Shown here: piece by piece, positions 6,298 through 11,835 of the stretch | How the letters are laid out: every line of letters begins with the position of its first letter | How positions within the stretch are numbered: the stretch's first letter is position 1 | Assembly: GCA_902463905.1 (NCBI GenBank) | Contig: CABQHF010000046.1 | Coordinates: 1-11,835, forward strand | Direction: 5' to 3' | Length of the DNA stretch: 11,835 bases | From: an uncultured Faecalibacterium sp. | GTDB taxonomy: Bacteria; Bacillota; Clostridia; Oscillospirales; Ruminococcaceae | The notes under the pieces: model-generated | The model's database searches: none | Seen by the model: the letters and a program-made list of their open reading frames with translations, nothing else | What the model was told of the DNA's origin: nothing | Made by a program: the position numbers and the translations under genes

Positions 6298-6942
6298 ATG
6301 AAAATTCTGCTCACTGGTTTCGACCCCTTTGGCGGCGAGACCGTCAACCCCGCTTTTGAGGCGGTGAAGCTGCTGCCCGACACCATCGCCGGTGCCGAGA
6401 TCGTCAAGCAGGAAGTTCCCACCGAGTTCATCCGTGCCGGTGAGGTGCTGGAAGCTGCCATTCAGGCAAACCAGCCCGATGTGGTCATCTGCATCGGTCA
6501 GGCCGGCGGCCGCTCCGCCATCACCCCGGAAAAGGTGGCCATCAACCTGATGGACGGCCGCATCGCCGACAACGCCGGTTATCAGCCCATCGACGTGACC
6601 ATCCAGGAGGACGGCGAGACCGCCTACTTCACTTCCCTGCCCGTGAAGGCCATGGTGCAGAACATCAAGGACGCAGGCATCCCCTCCGCCCTGTCCTACA
6701 CTGCAGGCTCCTATGTGTGCAACTACCTGATGTACACCCTGCTGTACCTCATCGACAAGAAGTACCCCAACATCCGGGGCGGCTTCATCCATGTGCCTTA
6801 CGCCATGGAGCAGGTGGTCAACAAGCCCCTGGGCACCCCCAGCATGGACCTGCACCAGATCGCCCGCGGCCTGGAGAAGGCCGTGGAGGCCGTTGTGAAG
6901 AACGACGCCGACCTGGCTGTGGACATGGGCACCACCCACTGA
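6298..6942 (+). CDS. pcp: Pyroglutamyl-peptidase I (peptidase C15)
   Basis: This 214-residue protein has normal length for the family and removes N-terminal pyroglutamate (5-oxoproline) from peptides in the cytoplasm. The N-terminus MKILLTGFDPFGGETVNP is the signature substrate-pocket region. The catalytic triad is visible as E78 in ITPEKVAIN, C141 in AGSYVCNYLMY and H165 in GFIHVPY. The E-C and C-H spacings equal those of the characterised Bacillus enzyme (E81, C144, H168). GAGG lies 9 nt before the ATG, 18 bp after the peptidase gene. It is the last gene of the unit and is followed by a clear terminator. Its presence gives the best functional clue to the DUF969/DUF979 transporter: the substrate is 5-oxoproline or a pyroglutamyl peptide. 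Confidence 0.97.
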   Translation: MKILLTGFDPFGGETVNPAFEAVKLLPDTIAGAEIVKQEVPTEFIRAGEVLEAAIQANQPDVVICIGQAGGRSAITPEKVAINLMDGRIADNAGYQPIDVTIQEDGETAYFTSLPVKAMVQNIKDAGIPSALSYTAGSYVCNYLMYTLLYLIDKKYPNIRGGFIHVPYAMEQVVNKPLGTPSMDLHQIARGLEKAVEAVVKNDADLAVDMGTTH

Positions 6943-6965
6943 GCACCCCCGCAGAGCCCTTCAAG

Positions 6966-7001
6966 GCACCCGCTGTGCATCCGCATGGCGGGTGCTTTTT
7001 T
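6966..7001 (+). terminator. Rho-independent terminator after pcp
   Basis: The stem GCACCCGC (6966-6973) / GCGGGTGC (6988-6995), with extra TGC/GCA pairing inside the loop, is followed at once by six T's. It lies 23 bp past the pcp stop. Confidence 0.93.
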
Positions 7002-7088
7002 GTAATGTTTCTCATGCAGAGTGCAATCGCGTAGGGCAGGTCTGATGCCTTTTGCAAAATGCATCGCCGCCGGGGTCGCTCCGCTGGG

Positions 7089-7145
7089 CCAGAGGGTGAG
7101 AGGGGTGTTTCGACTCCCCCCTCTCTCCCTCTGGACACCCCTCTC
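7089..7145. repeat. Overlapping inverted repeats able to form two exclusive hairpins
   Basis: Hairpin 1 pairs 7089-7105 with 7118-7134: 17 positions, a single mismatch, 12-nt loop. Hairpin 2 pairs GAGAGGGGTGT (7098-7108) with ACACCCCTCTC (7135-7145): 11 perfect pairs. The two share the left arm, so they cannot form together. There is no T-run after either on the plus strand. Confidence 0.65.
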
Positions 7146-7315
7146 CCCTGGACGGGTTGTGGCTCCCAGCGTATGCTACGGCCCTTGAGTGGGCCTTGCA
7201 TCCTGCTGGCCACGGCCCCAACAACTCCTCCCTGTTTCTGCCGCAGGCAGCGGTCGTCGTCGTTGCAAGAAAGGGGCTGCTCGCCCCTTTCAGACCCCAA
7301 AGAAGTAGGCTCCAC

Positions 7316-7374
7316 CCGAAAATACTGAAGATTCACGCCTGTTCGGCGTGAAGATCTTTTAACCGTATTTTCGG
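7316..7374. repeat. Nested inverted repeat (outer 10 bp, inner 8 bp)
   Basis: The outer arms CCGAAAATAC (7316-7325) and GTATTTTCGG (7365-7374) match perfectly. Inside, TTCACGCC (7332-7339) and GGCGTGAA (7345-7352) form an 8-bp hairpin with a 5-nt loop, followed on the plus strand by GATCTTTT. The inner hairpin resembles a weak plus-strand terminator. The whole unit resembles a small mobile palindrome or a structured RNA domain. Confidence 0.65.
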
Positions 7375-7394
7375 CTTCCACCGATTGGAACGTC

Positions 7395-7430
7395 CCTCAG
7401 TCGCTCCGCGCCAGCTCCCCGGTGAGGAGC
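7395..7430 (+). repeat. Degenerate copy of the left end of the 2785-2903 element
   Basis: The stretch CCTCAGTCGCTCCGCGCCAG followed by CTCCCC aligns with the left end of the 2785-2903 element, which reads CTCTCAGGCGCT, TATCGCGCC, AGCTCTCCC. Both end in a hairpin, here GCTCC/GGAGC (7414-7430). The right half of the element is not recognisable, so this is a partial or diverged copy. Confidence 0.5.
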
Positions 7431-7547
7431 GTTGCCGTAAAAGGCATTTGATTTGCTGCGCTTTGGCCGCAGGCCAACAGCAGCCAATGCTGCTTCCCGT
7501 CACACCCCTCCCGTGAGCTGCAACTCCCCGCCACGACCCCTCCCGTG

Positions 7548-7588
7548 AAAAAGCAAGCCCGGAAAATCCGCAGATTTTCCGGGCTTGC
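7548..7588 (-). terminator. Rho-independent terminator of the sortase gene
   Basis: A perfect 16-bp stem (7553-7568 with 7573-7588; GCAAGCCCGGAAAATC on one arm) has a 4-nt loop. On the minus strand it is followed directly by five T's (7552-7548). It lies 80 bp beyond the sortase stop. On the plus strand the following sequence is A/T-rich but not a clean T-run, so the main polarity is minus; some bidirectional action is possible. Confidence 0.9.
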
Positions 7589-7668
7589 ATATCTTTAAAA
7601 ATAATTTTTCCGCTATTCATGCCCAGAGCAAAGCGGAGGGCATTCTAAATCGTTTGCCGCGCCGGGGT

Positions 7669-8316
7669 TCACTCCTCCGCGTGGAGCGGCTCCGGGTAAG
7701 CGGTGCGGGTGCAGCGCACGGCACAGCGGGCCCGGCCTCCGGTGGTGCAGGTGAACAGGGTCAGGTCCCAATCGTCCTCGTCGCTGGCCGTGATCATCTT
7801 GTCGATGTCGGTGGGCTGGATGGTCTCCACGTTGGACACTTCATAGCTCCAGCGCTGGCCCTCCATGTCGGTGAAGTACACCTCGCTGCCCACGGCCAGC
7901 CACTTGATGGGGCTGAAGTGCTTGGCGTAGTTATGGGCACAGATCACCATGTTGTCGGCGTAGGTGGAGCCGCTGTAGCGGCCCGGCGCGACCTTCAGGC
8001 CCGCGTAGCTCCACTCGCTCATCACGGGCAGCTCCAGACCGATGGACGGGATGGACAGATAGCCGATGTAGTCCCAGCCGTCGATCTCGGTGGTCACCAT
8101 CTCCCGCTCCGGATCCAGCTCCGGCTGGATCTCTTCCTCGCTGTTGTCCTCGATGGTCTCGGTCAGGGTCTTTTCCAGTTTGCCCAGGGCATCCTGCGAG
8201 GCTTTGTCGGCGCGGTTGGCGTCCCACTCGTTGTAAGCGAACAGCGCCAGTGCGCCCAGAATAAGCAGTGCGCCCAGGATCATGCACGCTCTGCCGATCT
8301 TCTGCTTTGTGTTCAT
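7669..8316 (-). CDS. Sortase family transpeptidase
   Basis: This 215-residue protein has an N-terminal membrane anchor (about 9-28), a variable acidic linker (about 38-75), and a sortase barrel with GYLSIPSIGLELPV (85-98). The catalytic His is H128 in VICAHNYAKHF, the nucleophile C190 in TLFTCTTGG, and the Arg most likely R197 in RCAVR. In sortases the Cys cuts a sorting motif and links surface proteins to peptidoglycan, or polymerises pilins, outside the membrane. The residue before the catalytic His is Ala here; it is commonly Gly. AAGGAG lies 8 nt before the ATG. No LPXTG-type substrate gene is adjacent, so it is probably a housekeeping or orphan sortase. I do not assign a class with confidence. 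Confidence 0.92.
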   Translation of the reverse strand: MNTKQKIGRACMILGALLILGALALFAYNEWDANRADKASQDALGKLEKTLTETIEDNSEEEIQPELDPEREMVTTEIDGWDYIGYLSIPSIGLELPVMSEWSYAGLKVAPGRYSGSTYADNMVICAHNYAKHFSPIKWLAVGSEVYFTDMEGQRWSYEVSNVETIQPTDIDKMITASDEDDWDLTLFTCTTGGRARCAVRCTRTAYPEPLHAEE

Positions 8317-8364
8317 TCCACGTTCTCCTTCCGGGCCAGCGGTCTGCCGGTCGTATCTGCAGCC

Positions 8365-8393
8365 ATTATATCATGTTATCCAGGCTGTTTCAA
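8365..8393 (-). promoter_or_regulatory. Promoter of the sortase gene
   Basis: On the minus strand there is a -35 TTGAAA (8393-8388), a 17-bp spacer and an extended -10 TGATATAAT (ending at 8365). The -35 overlaps the stop codon of the upstream Na/Pi-transporter gene, so the sortase can be expressed on its own. No terminator separates the two genes, so read-through is also possible. Confidence 0.88.
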
Positions 8394-9385
8394 TCAAGCG
8401 GCGGGGTTTTGGGGGGCTTTTCCGGCACAAGGGCGCACACGATGCGCACCATCCACGGGGTGAGTGGCAGCCACAGCAGGGTGCAGCAAACGTTGAACAG
8501 GGTGTGGGCGTTGGCGATCTGCCGGGCAAGCACCTCGCTCTCCGGCCCGTGGGGCGAGACCAGCCGTACCAGCGCGGTGAATTGGGGCAGCAGCAGCCAG
8601 CACACCGCTGCCCCGGACAGGTTGAACAGGGCGTGGGCCGCCGCCAGACGCTTGGCGTCCCGGCTCTGCCCCACCGATGCCAGCACCGCCGTGACGGTGG
8701 TGCCGATGTTGTCCCCCAACAGCACCGGGATGGCTCCCGCAAGGCCCAGCAGGCACCCGCCGTCCGGCCCGGGGCGGGCGGCTACCTGCTGCAGCACCGC
8801 AATGGTGGCGGAGCTGCTCTGCACGGCAAGGGTCATGCCCAACCCTGCCAGCAGGCCCAGGCCGGGGCGGTGCCGCACCTGGGCCATCCACTGCCGGAAC
8901 ACCGGCCCCGCTGCCAACGGCTCCATGGCCTCGGCCATGACCGCGATGCCCTCGAACAGCAGCCCAAAGGCAAACAGGGCCTGCCCGCCTGCATGCAGCG
9001 CCCCGCGCCCGGCGAACCAGAGCACCAGCCCCACGAACAGCAGCAGCCAGCGGGCATCCTCCAGCTGAAAGGCCAGCAGCTGGGCAGTGACCGTGGTGCC
9101 GATATTGGCCCCGAACACCACCGGCACGGCTCGCTGCAGGGGCAGCAGCCCGGCACTGACAAGGCCCAGCACCAACACCGTGACCGCCGAGCTGCTCTGC
9201 AGCACTGCCGTCACCGCCGCCCCGGTGAGCACCCCGGCCAGCGGGCTGCCGGTGAGCCGTGCCAGCACCCACCGCAGTCTTTCCCCTGCCGCCTGCTGCA
9301 GCGTCCCCGTAAGGGTGTCCATACTATATAAAAAGAGCGCCGCCCCGCCGAACAGCTGCAGGATCATCCAAAAGCCCTGTTCCAT
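8390..9385 (-). CDS. Na+/Pi-cotransporter II-related protein, short form without PhoU domain
   Basis: This 331-residue membrane protein has the two inverted-repeat cores typical of the Na/Pi cotransporter family. The first has QSSSA at 63-67 and GANIGTTVTA at 92-101; the second has QSSSA at 189-193 and GDNIGTTVTA at 224-233. About eight TM segments are seen. Many bacterial relatives are well over 500 residues because of a C-terminal PhoU-like domain; here the chain ends after the last TM at a Pro/Lys-rich tail, PEKPPKTPPLD. The start is taken at the ATG complementary to 9385-9383, with GGGGGCGGGGAG before it; the upstream in-frame extension of 32 residues is proline/charged and not family-like. 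The role would be sodium-driven phosphate (or related anion) movement in the plasma membrane; the direction is not determinable. Confidence 0.9.
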   Translation of the reverse strand: MEQGFWMILQLFGGAALFLYSMDTLTGTLQQAAGERLRWVLARLTGSPLAGVLTGAAVTAVLQSSSAVTVLVLGLVSAGLLPLQRAVPVVFGANIGTTVTAQLLAFQLEDARWLLLFVGLVLWFAGRGALHAGGQALFAFGLLFEGIAVMAEAMEPLAAGPVFRQWMAQVRHRPGLGLLAGLGMTLAVQSSSATIAVLQQVAARPGPDGGCLLGLAGAIPVLLGDNIGTTVTAVLASVGQSRDAKRLAAAHALFNLSGAAVCWLLLPQFTALVRLVSPHGPESEVLARQIANAHTLFNVCCTLLWLPLTPWMVRIVCALVPEKPPKTPPLD

Positions 9386-9420
9386 CTCCCCGCCCCCTTT
9401 GCTGTTATGTGTATGCGGGA

Positions 9421-9446
9421 CACAAACGTTTGTGAACTTTTGTGAA
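9421..9446. promoter_or_regulatory. Palindrome and direct repeat in the divergent region (putative operator)
   Basis: A perfect 14-bp palindrome CACAAACGTTTGTG occupies 9421-9434. Its right half overlaps the first of two direct repeats TTTGTGAA (9429-9436 and 9439-9446), one helical turn apart. It lies 36 bp upstream of the Na/Pi-transporter start and upstream of the marR promoter, so a protein bound here could control either. The protein is unknown. Confidence 0.6.
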
Positions 9447-9463
9447 ACAATCCCTGCAGGGGG

Positions 9464-9492
9464 TTGCAATCCGGGATGCAAAAGCCTATTAT
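9464..9492 (+). promoter_or_regulatory. Promoter of the marR-ABC operon
   Basis: There is a -35 TTGCAA (9464-9469), a 17-bp spacer and a -10 TATTAT (9487-9492). Transcription should begin near 9499, immediately before the putative operator. An overlapping second TATTAT (9490-9495) blurs the exact start. Confidence 0.75.
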
Positions 9493-9500
9493 TATCAAGC

Positions 9501-9522
9501 GTTAACAGTTAACAGTTGTTAA
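9501..9522. promoter_or_regulatory. Putative MarR operator
   Basis: Two tandem heptamers GTTAACA (9501-9507 and 9508-9514) run into the dyad TTAACA-GT-TGTTAA (9509-9522), which has perfect 6-bp half-sites. Its position over the predicted transcription start fits autorepression by the regulator encoded next to it. MarR proteins commonly bind such A/T-rich dyads in their own promoters; the assignment to this regulator is inference. Confidence 0.65.
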
Positions 9523-9544
9523 GTATTTTGCGAGGAGGGTTTTT

Positions 9545-10054
9545 GTGTCGGAAGAGATCACATTGAGCTTTGACGGGATGTGCCATTACATCGCCCAGCT
9601 GAGCAAGGCCTCCAAGGCCGGCATGAAGGCAGCTCTGTCAGGCTGCCCCAAGTGCCACTTCCCCGCGCTGGAAGCGCTGGCCCACACCATCCACTGCCGC
9701 GGGCAGGACGGCGCCATCTGGGTCTCCCAGCTGGCGGAGGAACTGCGCAAGCCGCTGCCCGCTATTTCCCGCGAGCTGCGCCTGCTGGAGCAGGACGGCC
9801 TTGTGGAACGGCAGGCCGACCCCGCCGACCGCCGCAAGACACTGGTGCGCATCACCCCCAAGGGGTACGAGGCCTGCCAGCAGTGCGAAGCGGCGCTCAG
9901 TGACTATTTTTCCAGCGTTCTGGCCCGGCTGGAGCCGGAACAGCTGGCCCAGATGGAAGCGCTGCGCGGCGCGCTGATGGAAGCCATTCTTGCGGAAAAT
10001 GCTGCGCGTACCACCAAACCGAAGGGAGAACCAAACCATGACAAAGATCTTTAA
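9545..10054 (+). CDS. MarR family transcriptional regulator, cysteine-rich
   Basis: The 169-residue protein contains a MarR-type winged helix. The recognition region WVSQLAEELRKPLPAISREL lies at 59-78 and is followed by RLLEQDGLVERQ, and the wing with DPADRRKTLVRITPKG lies at 92-107. N- and C-terminal helices would form the dimer interface. The start is GTG, chosen because AGGAGG (9533-9538) sits 6 nt before it and no earlier start is in frame. The stop overlaps the ABC transporter gene by 17 bp, so the two are translationally coupled. It probably represses itself and the transporter until a ligand or stress releases it. Unusual features are C13, C34-P-K-C37-H, H50-C51 and C111-QQ-C114, which could make it redox- or metal-responsive. 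Confidence 0.9.
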   Translation: MSEEITLSFDGMCHYIAQLSKASKAGMKAALSGCPKCHFPALEALAHTIHCRGQDGAIWVSQLAEELRKPLPAISRELRLLEQDGLVERQADPADRRKTLVRITPKGYEACQQCEAALSDYFSSVLARLEPEQLAQMEALRGALMEAILAENAARTTKPKGEPNHDKDL

Positions 10055-11835
10055 GCAGCTGGCCCGTCACTGGGCCGTCTGCCTCGTGGTGTTCGCACTG
10101 CTGTTCGTGCAGGCGTACTGCGATCTGTCGCTGCCGGACTACACCAGCAAGATCGTGGACACCGGCATCCAGCAGGGCGGCATCGAAAGCCCCCTGCCTG
10201 CCACCGTGCGCCAGAGCACGCTGGATGCCCTCTCGCTGCTGATGCGCGAGGAGGACGCCGCTGCCTTCCAGAACGCCTACACCGCCGACGGCGATGTGCT
10301 GCGCCTGCGCACCGACCTGACCGCCGACGAGCGCACTGCGCTGGAAGAGGCTGTGACCACGCCGGACATCGTGCTGTATCTGGCAGCCGCCCAGGCAGCC
10401 AACACCCCCGCCGGGCAGACCGGCATGGGCATGACCGGCCTTGCGGACCTGCAGGCCTCCGGTGCCGACCGCAATCCCGACACGGAAACCGAGACTGTGG
10501 CCCCCACGGCCAAGGACCTGGACACCGTGTGCGGCCAGTTTGCCGCCATGAGCCAGATGCCCGGCTTCCGCCGCGACGCCGTGCAGCAGCAGCTGACCGG
10601 TGCCATCGGCCAGCTGGACGACACCGTGGTGGAGAACCTGAAGAGCCAGGCTCTGCTGCTGGTGGGGCTGGAATACGAGGCCCAGGGCATTGCCCACGAC
10701 GTGCAGATGCACTATTTATATAAGGTAGGCGGCCAGATGCTGGCCCTGACCCTTCTGATGGTGGCCGTGTCCATCGCGGTGGGCTTCCTGGCCTCCCGGG
10801 TGTCCGCCGCCATCGGCCGCGACCTGCGCCGCGAGACCTTCTCCAGCGTCATCCACTTCTCCAATGCGGAGATCGAGAACTTCTCCACCGCGTCCCTCAT
10901 CACCCGCACCACCAACGACATCCAGCAGGTGCAGTTCGTCTGCGTCATGCTGCTGCGCATGGTGGCCTATGCGCCCATTCTGGGCATCGGCGGTGTGCTG
11001 CACGTCATCGGCAGCTCTTCGGGCCTGTCCTGGATCGTGGTGCTGGACGTGGCTGTGCTGCTGCTGCTCATCCTCTTCCTGATGAACGTGGCCATGCCCA
11101 AGTTCAAGATCATGCAGACGCTGGTGGACCGGCTGAACCTCGTCAGCCGCGAGATCCTGACCGGCATCATGCCGGTGCGTGCCTTCAGCCGCGAACAGTT
11201 TGAGGAACAGCGCTTCGACAAGGCCAACCGGGACCTGATGGGCACCCAGCTGTTCACCAACCGCGCCATGGTGGCCATGATGCCCTTTATGACCCTGATC
11301 ATGAACGGCACCAGCCTGCTCATCGTGTGGTTCGGCGGCAAGGCCATGGACAACGGCACCATGCAGGTGGGCGAGATGATCGCCTTTATCACCTACACCA
11401 TGCAGATCGTCATGTCCTTCCTGATGCTGGCCATGGTGGCCGTCATGCTGCCCCGTGCCGGTGTGGCCGCAGACCGCATCGACGAGGTCATCCGCACCAA
11501 GGCCACCATCCACGACCCGGACGAAGCCGACGCCAAGGCCGCAAAGGAGCACAAGAACTGGCAGGGCGTGGTGGAGTTCCACGACGTGAGCTTCCGCTTC
11601 CCCGGTGCCGACAGCGACGCACTGGAGCACATCAGCTTTACCGCAAAGCCCGGCGAGACCACTGCCATCATCGGCTCCACCGGCTGCGGCAAGTCCACCC
11701 TGCTCAACCTGATCCCCCGCTTCTACGACGTGACCGGCGGCAGCGTGACCGTGGACGGCATCGACGTGCGCCAGATGCCCCAGGCACAGCTGCACGACCT
11801 GCTGGGCTATGTGCCCCAGAAGGGCGTGCTGTTCA
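10038..11835 (+). CDS. ABC transporter, exporter-type half-transporter with fused permease and ATPase (3' end outside window)
   Basis: The frame stays open for 599 codons to the window edge. The order is: TM1 at about 11-28; a large hydrophilic segment of about 180 residues (about 43-224); TM2 at about 226-257; further helices to about 475; then an ATPase domain with Walker A GSTGCGKST (546-554) and Q-loop YVPQKGVLF, where Q594 is close to the end. The signature motif, Walker B and H-loop lie beyond the edge. Typical type IV exporters have only a short loop between TM1 and TM2, so the insert is notable; it should be extracellular. BmrD-type subunits of heterodimeric multidrug exporters also carry an extracellular domain there. 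AGGGAG lies 9 nt before the ATG, inside marR. It probably pairs with a second half-transporter gene downstream, unseen here. A drug or peptide efflux role is inferred. Confidence 0.92.
   Translation, partial: MTKIFKQLARHWAVCLVVFALLFVQAYCDLSLPDYTSKIVDTGIQQGGIESPLPATVRQSTLDALSLLMREEDAAAFQNAYTADGDVLRLRTDLTADERTALEEAVTTPDIVLYLAAAQAANTPAGQTGMGMTGLADLQASGADRNPDTETETVAPTAKDLDTVCGQFAAMSQMPGFRRDAVQQQLTGAIGQLDDTVVENLKSQALLLVGLEYEAQGIAHDVQMHYLYKVGGQMLALTLLMVAVSIAVGFLASRVSAAIGRDLRRETFSSVIHFSNAEIENFSTASLITRTTNDIQQVQFVCVMLLRMVAYAPILGIGGVLHVIGSSSGLSWIVVLDVAVLLLLILFLMNVAMPKFKIMQTLVDRLNLVSREILTGIMPVRAFSREQFEEQRFDKANRDLMGTQLFTNRAMVAMMPFMTLIMNGTSLLIVWFGGKAMDNGTMQVGEMIAFITYTMQIVMSFLMLAMVAVMLPRAGVAADRIDEVIRTKATIHDPDEADAKAAKEHKNWQGVVEFHDVSFRFPGADSDALEHISFTAKPGETTAIIGSTGCGKSTLLNLIPRFYDVTGGSVTVDGIDVRQMPQAQLHDLLGYVPQKGVLF

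Larger units (their letters stand above)
7002..7547. other. Gene-free, hairpin-rich intergenic island between convergent terminators
   Basis: Reading frames here lack ribosome-binding sites and coding-like codon use. The stretch is packed with inverted repeats: GATGC/GCATC around palindromic TTTTGCAAAA (7044-7065), the long stem at 7089-7134, CTGCC-GCA-GGCAG (7238-7250), GAAAGGGGC/GCCCCTTTC (7269-7291), the nested repeat at 7316-7374, TTGGCC-GCA-GGCCAA, and AGCAGC-CAAT-GCTGCT near 7480-7495. A 13-bp direct repeat ACCCCTCCCGTGA occurs at 7504-7516 and 7536-7548. I read it as a mosaic of mobile or palindromic repeats; an untranslated RNA cannot be excluded. Confidence 0.6.

Noticed and set aside
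5629..6939. 436-codon minus-strand open frame across the M29-like and pcp genes
   Set aside because: Antisense shadow spanning two clearly real genes with catalytic motifs.
7002..7547. CRISPR array
   Set aside because: Repeats are palindromic and heterogeneous; there are no regular repeat-spacer units and no cas genes.
7585..8463. 292-codon plus-strand open frame over the sortase gene
   Set aside because: The minus-strand sortase has promoter, ribosome-binding site, catalytic residues and terminator; this is its shadow.
8282..9331. 349-codon plus-strand open frame opposite the Na/Pi transporter
   Set aside because: Gln/His/Pro/Arg-rich shadow; the minus strand carries the duplicated QSSSA transporter motifs.
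9386..9481. N-terminal extension of the Na/Pi transporter
   Set aside because: The 32 extra residues are not family-like and cover the putative operator; a strong purine-rich site precedes the internal ATG.
10716..11795. 359-codon minus-strand open frame opposite the ABC transporter
   Set aside because: His/Asp/Gly/Gln-rich shadow; the plus strand has Walker A and Q-loop in a continuous frame.

Overview
The window looks like a chromosomal stretch of a GC-rich, Gram-positive, anaerobic gut Firmicute, most probably Faecalibacterium or a close Oscillospiraceae relative (Gemmiger, Subdoligranulum). This is inferred from strong G/C third-position codon bias, consensus TTGACA/TATAAT promoters, strong Shine-Dalgarno sites, an NfnAB pair of the type used by strict anaerobes, a sortase, and GC-rich palindromic intergenic elements of a kind I associate with that group. 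No database search was possible.

Layout, left to right. (1) A tRNA-Gly(GCC) gene on the minus strand with a textbook promoter and a strong hairpin at the very start of its leader. (2) nfnA-nfnB (plus strand), encoding an electron-bifurcating NADH-dependent ferredoxin:NADP+ oxidoreductase, with its own promoter and a strong terminator. (3) A MITE-like palindromic element. (4) A probable five-gene plus-strand unit with one clear promoter and one clear terminator: an unrecognised two-TM protein, DUF969 and DUF979 membrane proteins (the putative 5-oxoproline transporter pair), an M29-like metallo-aminopeptidase, and pyroglutamyl-peptidase I (pcp). This reads as a pyroglutamyl-peptide or 5-oxoproline utilisation module. 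(5) A ~545 bp gene-free island of nested hairpins and short repeats between two convergent terminators. (6) Minus-strand genes for a sortase and a short Na+/Pi-cotransporter-like protein without a PhoU domain. (7) A divergent regulatory region with two separate palindromes. (8) A plus-strand MarR-family regulator that overlaps an exporter-type ABC half-transporter, which has a ~180-residue insertion between TM1 and TM2 and runs off the right edge.

How the parts fit. NfnAB supplies NADPH from NADH and reduced ferredoxin in a fermenting cell. The DUF969/DUF979/peptidase/Pcp unit would move 5-oxoproline or N-blocked peptides and remove N-terminal pyroglutamate; no 5-oxoprolinase (pxpABC) is present here, so where the 5-oxoproline goes is open. 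The MarR/ABC pair is a typical self-regulated efflux arrangement, with an operator-like palindrome at the predicted transcription start. Nothing here is a convincing wholly new system. The least explained parts are the two-TM protein heading the 5-oxoproline operon, the hairpin island with mutually exclusive pairings, the tRNA leader hairpin and the large extracellular insert of the ABC protein.
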